Source: Candidatus Anaerotruncus excrementipullorum (lineage in GTDB: Bacteria > Bacillota > Clostridia > Oscillospirales > Ruminococcaceae). Taken from it: a DNA stretch of 38,083 nucleotides. Shown here in pieces: positions 1 to 7,181 of the stretch. The position numbers were made by a program, and so were the translations under genes. Location: positions 1-38,083 of the forward strand of contig DXES01000060.1 in NCBI GenBank assembly GCA_019114825.1. Reading direction: 5' to 3'. Below the pieces are notes generated by a model. That model did not search any database and had not been told where the DNA came from. It worked only from the letters and a program-made list of their open reading frames with translations. Each line of letters starts with the position of its first letter. Position 1 is the first letter of the stretch.

Positions 1-649
1 CCTCCGGCCGGGGGAAAGTAAGGATGCCTTGTTTCATCACAGGATACCAGAAGTTGGCGGTCATTTTTCCCCGGGTCTCCGGGGAGTAGGCCTCGTCCGG
101 ATAGGTGAGGCCGTGGTACATAAGGCCGAAACTCAGCTCCGGAATATCATCATAGGCCCCGGGGCCCTCCCCGAAAACACAGGGCTCCACATAGCCCTGG
201 CACTCCCGGGTACCCAGAAAGATGTCCCGGCGTCCCCCTCTTTCGATCATACGCTTTGCGATATTGTGGTGTTTGTTTTCGTTGCGGTCGCCTGCCAGCT
301 CCGGCCGGTTGTCGTTCCACTCGAAATGAGCCCGTACTTGATAGCTGATATGTTTTAAATAGGTGTAGTAGGCCAGGTCATTGGGGGCCTCTTTGGGCCC
401 GTGTTGATACTTGATGGGCCGGATACCCTTGACCTCTGTCTGGATGGGCTCCAGGATCCGCACGGCATCGATGTACCAGATGAGGGTGGGTTTCCAATAT
501 ACCGAGGACAAAATCCCCTTCAGCGCCTCATAGGTTGGGACCTGGTAGGTACACTTCTCTCCCCCCACGCGGGTGATGGGGTCGCTGAATAGGGCATAGT
601 CCCCTGTCACCTGGAATTCCACCAGGTTGGAATGGACAGGTTTTGACAT
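1..649 (-). CDS. cas5c: Cas5d (type I-C Cas5), 3' end beyond window
   Basis: The reading frame starts at ATG 649 and runs off the left edge after about 216 codons. The N-terminus (SKPVHSNLVEFQVTGDYALF) and the following TYQVPTYEALKGI are typical of Cas5d, the I-C subunit that, lacking Cas6, cuts the pre-crRNA repeat and holds the crRNA 5' handle in Cascade. A KHH cluster in ENKHHNIAKRMIERGG lies where the catalytic Lys/His pair of Cas5d is expected. Only 4 bases separate it from the cas3 stop, and its AGGAGGTG ribosome site lies inside the 3' end of cas3, so the two are co-transcribed. cas8c, cas7, cas4, cas1, cas2 and the array are expected further left. The subtype rests on Cas5d plus the fused HD-helicase Cas3. 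Confidence 0.93.
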   Translation of the reverse strand, partial: MSKPVHSNLVEFQVTGDYALFSDPITRVGGEKCTYQVPTYEALKGILSSVYWKPTLIWYIDAVRILEPIQTEVKGIRPIKYQHGPKEAPNDLAYYTYLKHISYQVRAHFEWNDNRPELAGDRNENKHHNIAKRMIERGGRRDIFLGTRECQGYVEPCVFGEGPGAYDDIPELSFGLMYHGLTYPDEAYSPETRGKMTANFWYPVMKQGILTFPRPE

Positions 650-653
650 ATTT

Positions 654-3050
654 TTACACCTCCTGCAATGCAAAACCATCCGGCTCCAAAGTCAGGCCGG
701 TTTCTTTGTTGTAAAATTCAGGGTTTAGCGCCAGGACGGCGCCATCCAGATACGCCCCCAGGCCATCCTGTTTTTCCAGCAATTCCAGTTGATACCGATA
801 GAGGGAGACCGTATAGCGTTTGGCCTGTTCCAGCAATGCTTTTTGCTTTTTCCAATCCCGCTGTACAGCAGCAGAGCCCAGGTCTGCGATGAGCTTTGCC
901 CCCTCCCCATAGGGAACCAGTGCGTCGGTCGTTTCCTGGTCAAAGACCTGGAAGACATCCCCCGCCGTCTTGAAAGCCTGATGGAGGTAAAATTCCTTCA
1001 GATCGGGCTGCCCGGCAGCGTAGGTGTCGTTGACCGAAAGCAGATCAAAAAGGGATGTGTTGCCGTCTTGCGGGTAATCCTGTGCGCCTTTTGCCATACC
1101 GCCATACAAATTTTTGTAGTAACAGGTGACCGCAGCGTTGGAGGCCAGGTCGCTGCCAAACTGTTCTGGGGCCCGGCGGAAGGCGGACAGTAATTGCAGA
1201 GTTGCGGTCTTGGCCCGCTGAATCTCTGGAAGGGCGCGGAGGTTCTCATCACTGCAGGTGATGAGATAGGCCGGCACCGGCGTCTTAGATTCACCGTTCC
1301 GGTTGCCGCGCCCGGCGGACTGTACCGCGTTGTCCATGCCGGCCGTCAGCCGGATCACCGCGCCGAAGGAGATGTCCACGCCGGCCTCGATCACCTGGGT
1401 GGAGACGCATAGGACCTTCGGTCCGCCGTTCCGGCTTTTTTCCAGCGCCATTTCCATCTGCATAAGGACTATTTTTCGATGGGCCTGGCACATGGCGGCG
1501 GAGAGATGGAAGCAGGCCACATCCTCCCTGCGCAAACTTTGATACAGGAACCGGGCCTGCCGCTTGGTGTTGCAGACCGCCAGCAAGCTGGTGGCACCCT
1601 CTAAAACGCCTTGGATAAAGCCTGGGATCTCCTCCAGCCGCCGCATCCCGGCATTCACGAGGTATGTCCGCCGGAAAGGCGCCCAGAGGGCTGGGTCGTA
1701 GGGGACCAGCTCCTCCAAGGTACCCTCCAGGGGGTGCTCCGCCTCCTCCAGACAAGGCTGGGTGGCGGAGCAGAGCAGGATGGTGGCACCGCAGATGTCA
1801 GCCAGGAAGTTCATGGCTAAATTGAACAGTGTGAGCATGTGCGGCGGCACGGTTTGCACCTCATCGATGACCAGGACACAGTTACACAGCGCATGGAAGC
1901 GGCGGATGCAGGCGGTCCGGCCGTCGAACAGCGTGTTCAAAAGTTGGACAAGCGTGGTGATGATAACCGGCGCCGAGGACCAATTTTCAGCCATCAGCTC
2001 CTTGGGCTCCAGCTCCGCTTTCTCCCCATCCAAATCCCTCTCCTGCCGGATGACGTTGGAGTGGTGCTCCAACACCAGGCTGTCATCCCCGATGGACTCC
2101 CGCAGCACGTTGGCGTTCTGATCTAGAATGCTTAGGAGCGGCGCGGTGAATAGGATACGTGACTTGCCGTGCGCCGCAGCGTGGGCCAAGGCGAAGCGGA
2201 GGGAACTCAAGGTCTTGCCGCCACCGGTGGGGACGTTTAGGCGGTAGATGCCGCCCGGCTTATCCGCTGCCTCCCGGCACCGGCGGGAGATCTCCCGCCG
2301 GGCCCGCTGGACGGGGGTATCGTGGGGAAGCCCATCCAGTTTCTCTTCCACGCGCCTCAGGAGCCGAAGCCAAAGCTCCTGCCGGGGTTCCGGAGAGGTG
2401 GCGGGCATGGCGCCATACTTGTAACATGCGGTGTCGAAGCGGTCGCCTTCTATGACGGCGGAGAGCAGCAGACGGGCCAGGAGGCCCAGGTAAAACCAAA
2501 TCTCCTCATTGCTCTCCCGGTCGTTGATCCGGTCGAAGAGGGGGGAGAGTTCCTGCTCCGCCTGATCGAACAATGCGTCCAGCTCCTCCGGCCCGGCGCA
2601 CTGTGCCAAGAATGCGGCTGTAGCCTCTCGATAGGAGTTGTCATCCCACTGGAGCCGCCGGACAAAGCCGAGGCGGTGATTTTTATCCACACAGTCGAAC
2701 AGCCCATGGTGGGCGCCGGTGGCAATGGCCAGCAGCTCCGCCGTCATATCACGGTAGGGACCGCCTGTGTGGTACCGCTCCAGCAGGAAACGGGCCGCAG
2801 CGTGGGCATGGATTACAGAGCCGCGCTGCACAGGCCTGCCCGCCATGAGTTTTTCTATGTATTCCCGAAATGCCGCTGAAAATTTGCCCTGGTCGTGGAG
2901 CAGCCCGGCCAGATACCCTGCTTTCGCGAGGTGCACACTGCATAGCCGTGCCGAAGCGATCTCGGCCGTATTCCGGCTGTGCTCCGGTACGGTTTGGATC
3001 TCAACAGAACTGCCGGCATTCTGCCGGAAATGCGCAGGATAGCAGGTCAT
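654..3050 (-). CDS. cas3: Cas3 HD nuclease-helicase, type I-C
   Basis: First gene of the cas operon, about 798 residues, the usual size of a one-piece Cas3. The HD nuclease domain is N-terminal (EHSRNTAEIA, then LLHDQGK with the HD pair, then GAHHG). The SF2 helicase follows: Walker A PTGGGKT near residue 275, motif II DEVQ, motif III CSATQP, and motifs V/VI in STQVIEAGVDISF and QSAGRGNRN. Cas3 is recruited by Cascade on target DNA and degrades the displaced strand. An alternative GTG start at 3059 adds three residues, but AGGGAGG at 3061-3067 is 10 bases before ATG 3050 and only one base before the GTG, so ATG 3050 is preferred. All key motifs look intact. Confidence 0.95.
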   Translation of the reverse strand: MTCYPAHFRQNAGSSVEIQTVPEHSRNTAEIASARLCSVHLAKAGYLAGLLHDQGKFSAAFREYIEKLMAGRPVQRGSVIHAHAAARFLLERYHTGGPYRDMTAELLAIATGAHHGLFDCVDKNHRLGFVRRLQWDDNSYREATAAFLAQCAGPEELDALFDQAEQELSPLFDRINDRESNEEIWFYLGLLARLLLSAVIEGDRFDTACYKYGAMPATSPEPRQELWLRLLRRVEEKLDGLPHDTPVQRARREISRRCREAADKPGGIYRLNVPTGGGKTLSSLRFALAHAAAHGKSRILFTAPLLSILDQNANVLRESIGDDSLVLEHHSNVIRQERDLDGEKAELEPKELMAENWSSAPVIITTLVQLLNTLFDGRTACIRRFHALCNCVLVIDEVQTVPPHMLTLFNLAMNFLADICGATILLCSATQPCLEEAEHPLEGTLEELVPYDPALWAPFRRTYLVNAGMRRLEEIPGFIQGVLEGATSLLAVCNTKRQARFLYQSLRREDVACFHLSAAMCQAHRKIVLMQMEMALEKSRNGGPKVLCVSTQVIEAGVDISFGAVIRLTAGMDNAVQSAGRGNRNGESKTPVPAYLITCSDENLRALPEIQRAKTATLQLLSAFRRAPEQFGSDLASNAAVTCYYKNLYGGMAKGAQDYPQDGNTSLFDLLSVNDTYAAGQPDLKEFYLHQAFKTAGDVFQVFDQETTDALVPYGEGAKLIADLGSAAVQRDWKKQKALLEQAKRYTVSLYRYQLELLEKQDGLGAYLDGAVLALNPEFYNKETGLTLEPDGFALQEV

Positions 3051-3099
3051 TGAAGACACCCCTCCCTGGTCCTTTCATACGCTTTCTCACAATTCCCTC

Positions 3100-3128
3100 T
3101 TGTAAAAAAACAGGAAATCCGGTACAAT
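3100..3128 (+). promoter_or_regulatory. Sigma-A-type promoter of the CreR-like RNA
   Basis: TTGTAA (3100-3105), a 17-base spacer and TACAAT (3123-3128) form a good housekeeping promoter pointing right, away from cas3. The predicted start, around 3134-3136, coincides with GTCG, the usual first bases of a type I-C repeat. No open reading frame with a ribosome site follows, so the product is probably a small RNA. Confidence 0.75.
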
Positions 3129-3134
3129 ATTACC

Positions 3135-3237
3135 GTCGGGAAAGCCTATCATCGGCGGCCCTGGGGATTGAAAAATAGATATATACTGATCAGAGAGGAA
3201 CAACAGGCTTTTTGCCCTGTTGTTCTTTTTCTTTTTT
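3135..3237 (+). ncRNA. creR: CreR-like crRNA-type guide RNA (degenerate I-C repeat plus spacer)
   Basis: A roughly 100-nt plus-strand unit with its own promoter and terminator. Bases 3135-3174 look like a decayed type I-C repeat: they begin GTCG, can fold GGG..GCC against GGC..CCC (3138-3161), and end GGGATTGAAAA, close to the 11-nt 5' handle of I-C crRNAs (GGATTGAAA plus one base). The spacer-like segment starts at 3175 with ATAGATATATACTGAT. Placed against the minus strand just upstream of the cas -35 box, positions 1-5, 7-11 and 13-16 match and only 6 and 12 differ. Those are the bases flipped out of pairing in type I Cascade. The site has a TTC PAM. Inference: Cas5d processes this RNA and Cascade uses it to repress cas transcription. 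The host's true CRISPR repeat is outside the window. Confidence 0.8.
3198..3237 (+). terminator. Rho-independent terminator of the CreR-like RNA
   Basis: A perfect 10-bp stem (GAACAACAGG 3198-3207 with CCTGTTGTTC 3216-3225) is followed by a T-rich tract at 3226-3237. On the minus strand the same hairpin has no U-tract, so cas transcription should read through. The stem overlaps the distal end of the spacer-like segment. Confidence 0.9.
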
Positions 3238-3266
3238 AGTATAAAACGATTTCCGTCTTTTTTCAA
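3238..3266 (-). promoter_or_regulatory. cas operon promoter
   Basis: On the minus strand TTGAAA (3266-3261), a 17-base spacer and TATACT (3243-3238) give a strong sigma-A-type promoter; each box matches consensus at 5 of 6 positions. The predicted start is near 3231, giving cas3 a leader of about 180 nt that is antisense to the whole CreR-like RNA. The guide-matching site extends over the -35 box. Confidence 0.8.
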
Positions 3267-3291
3267 TGATTTATCAATATATTTCTATGAA
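3254..3291 (-). promoter_or_regulatory. Predicted Cascade/CreR binding site (protospacer plus TTC PAM)
   Basis: Reading the minus strand, TTC (3291-3289) is followed by ATAGAAATATATTGAT (3288-3273), which pairs with the CreR-like guide at 14 of its first 16 positions. Mismatches fall at 6 and 12; the next mismatch is at 17. A usual I-C spacer of about 35 nt would cover 3288-3254 and therefore the -35 box at 3266-3261. TTC is the canonical type I-C PAM. Short seed-plus-middle pairing would allow binding but probably not Cas3 cleavage, as in known CreR regulation. Confidence 0.75.
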
Positions 3292-3310
3292 TTTATAAAT
3301 ATATAGTGAT

Positions 3311-3549
3311 TGAGATAGACGAGAACTCGCTGTGTAGAAAGCCGTGTTTCAACATTGTGAACAGATACCGCTGTACCTGTGGGGCCTTTGTGCCCTCTAG
3401 GGATTGCCTTCCAGCAGCCGGCGTAGCGAAGCGGCTGGGGCACCCCTGGGGCCACAGCGCAGAAAACCCACCCATCCTAGAGATGGGTGGGTTTTCGCTA
3501 TGAAAAGGAAAGCAATCCTTGGCGGCTTTCGCTGCGGCAAATTTCGTTT
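3311..3549. other. Intergenic region without a recognisable gene
   Basis: Between the cas control region and the dehydratase gene I see no frame with a credible ribosome site. It holds a small hairpin (CAGCCG..CGGCTG around 3416-3438) and a strong bidirectional terminator at 3463-3495. No CRISPR repeat, insertion-sequence end or tRNA was recognised. Confidence 0.5.
3463..3495 (-). terminator. Bidirectional terminator after the dehydratase gene
   Basis: A 14-bp perfect stem (AAAACCCACCCATC 3463-3476 with its complement 3482-3495) and a 5-base loop, with A-run and T-run flanks on both strands. It probably ends the minus-strand dehydratase transcript and insulates the cas control region. Confidence 0.85.
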
Positions 3550-4695
3550 TCAATCCCGGATCAGAAGGCGCTCTACCACCGAACGGTCCACCTGCACGCC
3601 CAGGCCGGGGCCATCCGGAATCTTGATCACGCCATCCTCGTACCGCACCGCCCAACCGATCAAATCATCCCGGAATGGATGATCCGAAAGATCGTATTCC
3701 ATCATCGGCTCATCCGGGAAAAGCGCCAACGGCATGGGCGGAATATTGGCTAAAAACTGCAGGCCAGCCGCCAGCCCTACTCCTGTCCCCCACATATGCG
3801 GAACCACCTGGACCATGTAGGCCTGCGCCAGGGCAAGGACCTTTTTCCCCTCCGTAAAGCCGCCCATGACACAGAGGTCCGGCTGCAAAACATCCAGGGC
3901 GCGGGCCTCCAGCCAATCTTTGTAATGGATTTTGGAGTACTCGCATTCCCCCGCGGCCAAATAGGTCTTGGTCAAATTTTTAAGCTCCGCATAGCCGGAA
4001 CGGTGCTCCGGGGAGATGGGCTCCTCAAACCAATACAGGTCATCCCCTTGGGCATCCAAAAGGATCCGTTTGGCCTTCGCCACATCATAGGCACAGTTTG
4101 CATCCACCATCAGACGGATCTCCGGTCCTACCGCCTCGCGGACCGCATGGATCAGCGCCACATCCTCTTTGACGCCAAATCCGGTCTTAAATTTGATGCC
4201 TCGGAACCCCTTTTCCACATAGGAGAGCGCCTGCTCTACCGCTTTCTGCGGATACACCTCCCCCGGGGCCCTGGTGGGACCGGAGGCATAGGGGGTCACC
4301 TGTTTTCGATAGGTGCCGCCCAAAAGCTGGTAGATTGGCAGGCCCAGCGCCTTCCCCTTGATATCCCATAGGGCCACATCGATGGCCGAGATTGCAATGG
4401 TAGCCACGCCGCCCTGCCCGTAGGCGCGGGTCGTGTTGTAGAGCGTCTCATAGATCACATCGTTGTCGAAGGGGTTTTTCCCAATCAGCCGTTCCCGAAA
4501 GGCATGTTCCACCATTGCCTGTAGAATCTTGGGGTGCTGTCCCGAGCAGAACCCCTCTCCCCAGCCGCTGATCCCCTCATCTGTAAGAATCTCCACCAGC
4601 AGGGACATGCGGCGGTCGATCCAATCCTGGGAATAATAGGTCGGACGCTTGGCCATGGCACAGAGGGGATAGGTCTTGATATCCACAATTTTCAT
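3550..4695 (-). CDS. Mandelate racemase/enolase-superfamily sugar-acid dehydratase (galactonate dehydratase-like)
   Basis: A 381-residue enzyme of the mandelate racemase / muconate lactonizing family, the size of D-galactonate dehydratase. These enzymes abstract a proton next to a carboxylate and eliminate water from aldonic acids. Visible catalytic elements in order: KFKTG (KxK base), VDAN, FEEP and GECEYS (the three Mg ligands), and PHMWGTG (general acid/base His). Start ATG 4695 gives MKIVDIKTYPL with AGGGAG upstream; the frame is open further but that extension overlaps the TRAP permease gene. It lies 20 bases after that gene, so the two form a sugar-acid uptake and dehydration unit. The exact substrate cannot be read from sequence. 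Its natural operon promoter was probably lost at the breakpoint near 5820. Confidence 0.85.
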   Translation of the reverse strand: MKIVDIKTYPLCAMAKRPTYYSQDWIDRRMSLLVEILTDEGISGWGEGFCSGQHPKILQAMVEHAFRERLIGKNPFDNDVIYETLYNTTRAYGQGGVATIAISAIDVALWDIKGKALGLPIYQLLGGTYRKQVTPYASGPTRAPGEVYPQKAVEQALSYVEKGFRGIKFKTGFGVKEDVALIHAVREAVGPEIRLMVDANCAYDVAKAKRILLDAQGDDLYWFEEPISPEHRSGYAELKNLTKTYLAAGECEYSKIHYKDWLEARALDVLQPDLCVMGGFTEGKKVLALAQAYMVQVVPHMWGTGVGLAAGLQFLANIPPMPLALFPDEPMMEYDLSDHPFRDDLIGWAVRYEDGVIKIPDGPGLGVQVDRSVVERLLIRD

Positions 4696-4715
4696 TCCAT
4701 TTGCACTCCCTTCCC

Positions 4716-5820
4716 TTAGACCGCAACAGACATCACTTCCGGCAAGAAGGTCGCCAGCTGCGGGATGAAGCAGGTTACGACTACCACCGCCAAAAGCGCA
4801 CACACAAAGGGGACCGCTTTGCCGCCCAAATGCATGACGCCATGGCCACTCATGCTGCAGGAGACAAACAGGCAGGCGCCAAAAGGCGGGGTCGCCTGGC
4901 CGATTGCCAACGTGAATACAAAAATCAGGCCGAAATGGACCGGATCGATGTTGAAATAGTTGGCCGTGGGAACCAAGAGCGGCGCAATAATCAGAATAAT
5001 CGTGGAGACATCCATAAACATCCCCAGGAAGGTCAGCAGGCATACAACGCCTACCAGGAAGGTCGCCTTGCTGTGGATGACATCCAAAAGGATACCGGTC
5101 AACAGCTCGGGGATGTTGTTGATGGTCAAAAGCCAGCTAAAGCAGGCGGCGCTCATCACCAGGACCATGATGTTGGCAGTGGTCCGGGTGGTCTCCCGAA
5201 CCACCTTTTTAAAGAGCTGCCAGTCCATCTCCCGATAAAACAGCTTTGTAGCAACCAGGCCGTACGCGGTAGCCACCGCGGCCGACTCGGTGGGGGTGAA
5301 AATCCCAGAATAGATGCCGCCCATGATAATCAGGGGCATCACCAGTGCGGCCAGCGCGCTTTTGGTGGACAACACCACCTCTTTTGCCGAAAAATGCTCC
5401 CCTTTGGGATAGTGGCGTTTTTTGGCAAAGTACCAGCAGAGCACACAGAGCACCAACCCGCCCAAAACGCCCGGGACAACCCCCGATAGCAGCAGCTGCC
5501 CCACAGAAACCCCTGTAGTGGTTCCATATACAATGAAGGTCACACTGGGGGGGATCACAATGCCCAGCACACCCCCCACTGCCGGCAGCATGGCCGCATA
5601 ATCGTCCGGGTATCCATATTTTTTCAGTTCCGGATACATCATGCCGCCGATGGCCGCCGTTGTGGCAATCGAAGAACCGGAAATCGCCGCGAAGAATGTA
5701 CACGCCATGATGCAGACAATGGAGGTGCCTCCGGTGAAATGTCCCACAAGGCTATTGGCAAACCGCACCAACCTGTGGCTCAGGCCGCCATATTGCATCA
5801 CATTCCCCGCAAATACAAAT
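4716..5820 (-). pseudogene. dctM: TRAP transporter large permease (DctM), N-terminus missing
   Basis: DctM-family homology is clear from FVFAGNVMQYGGLSHRLV through to the C-terminus (ISGSSIATTAAIGG, VGGVLGIVIPPS, FGLIFVFTLAIGQATPPFG), about 367 residues of a family usually near 425. The first roughly 60 residues, which hold the first membrane helices, are absent. The frame stays open to an ATG at 5993, but that stretch is hydrophilic, Cys/Lys-rich and antisense to a sugar isomerase fragment, so it is not DctM. The partner genes dctP and dctQ, which normally precede dctM, are missing too. The loss is probably inactivating. The homology switches at 5816-5823, an 8-bp palindrome CAAATTTG. Confidence 0.8.
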
Positions 5821-6246
5821 TTGCAGATTACCGCAAAAGCTGCCGCACAGAAGGGGATGCGGGTGCGCTTTGAAGCTTTGAACGACCGGTGCAGCGACTT
5901 TGCCAACACAACCGCCGAGGCCGTACAAATTGTACACGCCGCTTTTCCACAGAAAATCGGTTTGGTTTTGGATTTTTTCCATATGTATGTCATGGGGGAA
6001 TCCCTTTCAGAGGCGGAAAAAGCGTTGCCCTACCTGGAGCACGTCCATATCAGCACCTGCGGGGAGCACTTGCAGAGGGGATATCCGCAGGAGCCGGAAC
6101 GAGAATGGATCACCCTGATCCTATCCTGGTTAAAACAGCATGGCTACCGCCGGACGGTCAGCATAGAGGGGGATGCCTTTCATCTGGAGGAAGCGCAAAG
6201 GTCCTTGTGCCTCCTGCGCCAGCTCGACCGGGAAACCGGACGGTAG
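5821..6246 (+). pseudogene. Sugar phosphate isomerase/epimerase, C-terminal half only
   Basis: From 5821 the plus strand encodes about 141 residues of a xylose-isomerase-like TIM barrel, ending at TAG 6244-6246: RFEALNDR.SDFANT (metal Glu), LVLDFFHMYV (Asp and His ligands), HVHISTCG and a late VSIEGD. Such proteins are normally about 270-290 residues, so the first half is gone. No start codon or ribosome site lies at the correct place; the open frame to its left is antisense dctM. It is therefore a 5'-truncated relic, cut at the same point as dctM and in head-to-head orientation. The retained half keeps the expected metal-binding residues, so loss was probably recent. Confidence 0.78.
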
Positions 6247-6302
6247 TTGCCTTGGCCATGTGCCCGGGGGTGGGCCGGGCGTCTTTAGAAGCAGCGACAC
6301 AG

Positions 6303-6343
6303 AAAAAGAGCGCCTGCGGCAGTCTTCGCAGGCGCTCTTTTTT
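6303..6343. terminator. Bidirectional terminator
   Basis: An 11-bp stem (GAGCGCCTGCG 6308-6318 with CGCAGGCGCTC 6327-6337) flanked by five A and six T. It can end both the plus-strand isomerase relic and the minus-strand MBL hydrolase. Confidence 0.88.
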
Positions 6344-6357
6344 CTGCACTTTATGGA

Positions 6358-7035
6358 TTATTCTGCGTAATAAAACGTGGTCCAGCGGCCCTGGTAGGTG
6401 GAGCAGGGCATGGCCGGGTGTTTTTCCCCCGGCAGCTGGCCTGCCCGCAGGGCTTTGGCATCCTCCAGGTTTTTGGCGATATAGTCGGGGCTGATGGGGC
6501 AGCCGTGGTGGCAGGGCAAAAGCAGGTCCACCCGGGCCTGCCAGGCCAGCAGCTTCTCCAGGCTGGCGATATAGCGGTCCAGATTCCGGTGGCTGCCGAA
6601 TAGGTAGATCGGGCCGCCCTGCTGCACCGAATCCCCGGGGAACAGTAGCCGGCGGGCCGGGTCAAAAAACGCCACGCTGCCCGGGGTGTGGCCGGGGATC
6701 TCGATCACCTCCAGCCGCCAACCGCCGCAGGTGAGGACATCCCCCTCCGCCAGGGGATGCAGCTGGAGCCCGCTGTCCACCATTGGCCAGTCCCCCCGGT
6801 GCATCCAACATTCGCCGAACGTCCCCAGGCCCCCGGTGTGGTCCGGGTCCCCGTGGGTCATGGCCACCCGCACCGGCCGCCCCCCTGCCAGCTCCTCCAC
6901 CAGGCGGCCGATGTGGCTGTCCGGGAAGCCGGTGTCCAGGAGCAGGGCCTCCTGGGGCCCCAATAATAGGAACTGGCGCACCCGTTCGTCCTCCAAGAAG
7001 TAGAGATCCTCCCGGTATTGTTTCGCTTGTACCAT
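6358..7035 (-). CDS. MBL-fold metallo-hydrolase
   Basis: A 225-residue metallo-beta-lactamase-fold hydrolase. The metal motif appears as THGDPDHTGG near residue 60 (HxDxDH form with Gly after the first His), followed by PGHTPGS, FPGDSV and a late LPCHHG, which supply the remaining His/Asp ligands of a dinuclear site. Families with this layout include glyoxalase-II-like thioesterases and lactonases; the substrate cannot be assigned. Start ATG 7035 has GGAGGGA six bases upstream. It sits alone between two terminators, so it is probably a single-gene unit. Confidence 0.85.
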   Translation of the reverse strand: MVQAKQYREDLYFLEDERVRQFLLLGPQEALLLDTGFPDSHIGRLVEELAGGRPVRVAMTHGDPDHTGGLGTFGECWMHRGDWPMVDSGLQLHPLAEGDVLTCGGWRLEVIEIPGHTPGSVAFFDPARRLLFPGDSVQQGGPIYLFGSHRNLDRYIASLEKLLAWQARVDLLLPCHHGCPISPDYIAKNLEDAKALRAGQLPGEKHPAMPCSTYQGRWTTFYYAE

Positions 7036-7132
7036 AGCCTATCCCTCCCATCTCTGGGGCGCCCGGCAGCAGCTGGGGCCCCGGTACTACCAGTATCATA
7101 CCACCTTTGGGGGCAGCGGTAAAGGGCATGGA

Positions 7133-7162
7133 AAAACGCCGCCGGATTTCCGGCGGCGTTTT
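7133..7162 (-). terminator. Terminator of the C-S lyase operon
   Basis: A 9-bp GC stem extended by A/T pairs (7133-7145 with 7150-7162, loop ATTT), followed on the minus strand by a T-run. It lies just after the dcyD-like stop at 7182. Confidence 0.85.
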
Positions 7163-7181
7163 CCTATGGGGAAAGGTGTGT

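Noticed and set aside
1-3300. A CRISPR array
   Set aside because: No sequence recurs with regular spacing. The only repeat-like unit is the single degenerate one at 3135-3174, so the array must be outside the window.
3311-3460. Remnant insertion sequence or second small RNA
   Set aside because: It contains one small hairpin and no inverted terminal repeats, transposase fragment or convincing promoter.
4696-5043. N-terminal extension of the dehydratase
   Set aside because: The frame is open to 5043 but overlaps the permease gene, and enzyme homology begins exactly at ATG 4695 with its own ribosome site.
5821-5993. Treating the N-terminal stretch of the dctM frame as a genuine protein start
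   Set aside because: The residues are hydrophilic, Cys/Lys-rich and unlike a membrane helix, and the complementary strand encodes clear sugar isomerase sequence.
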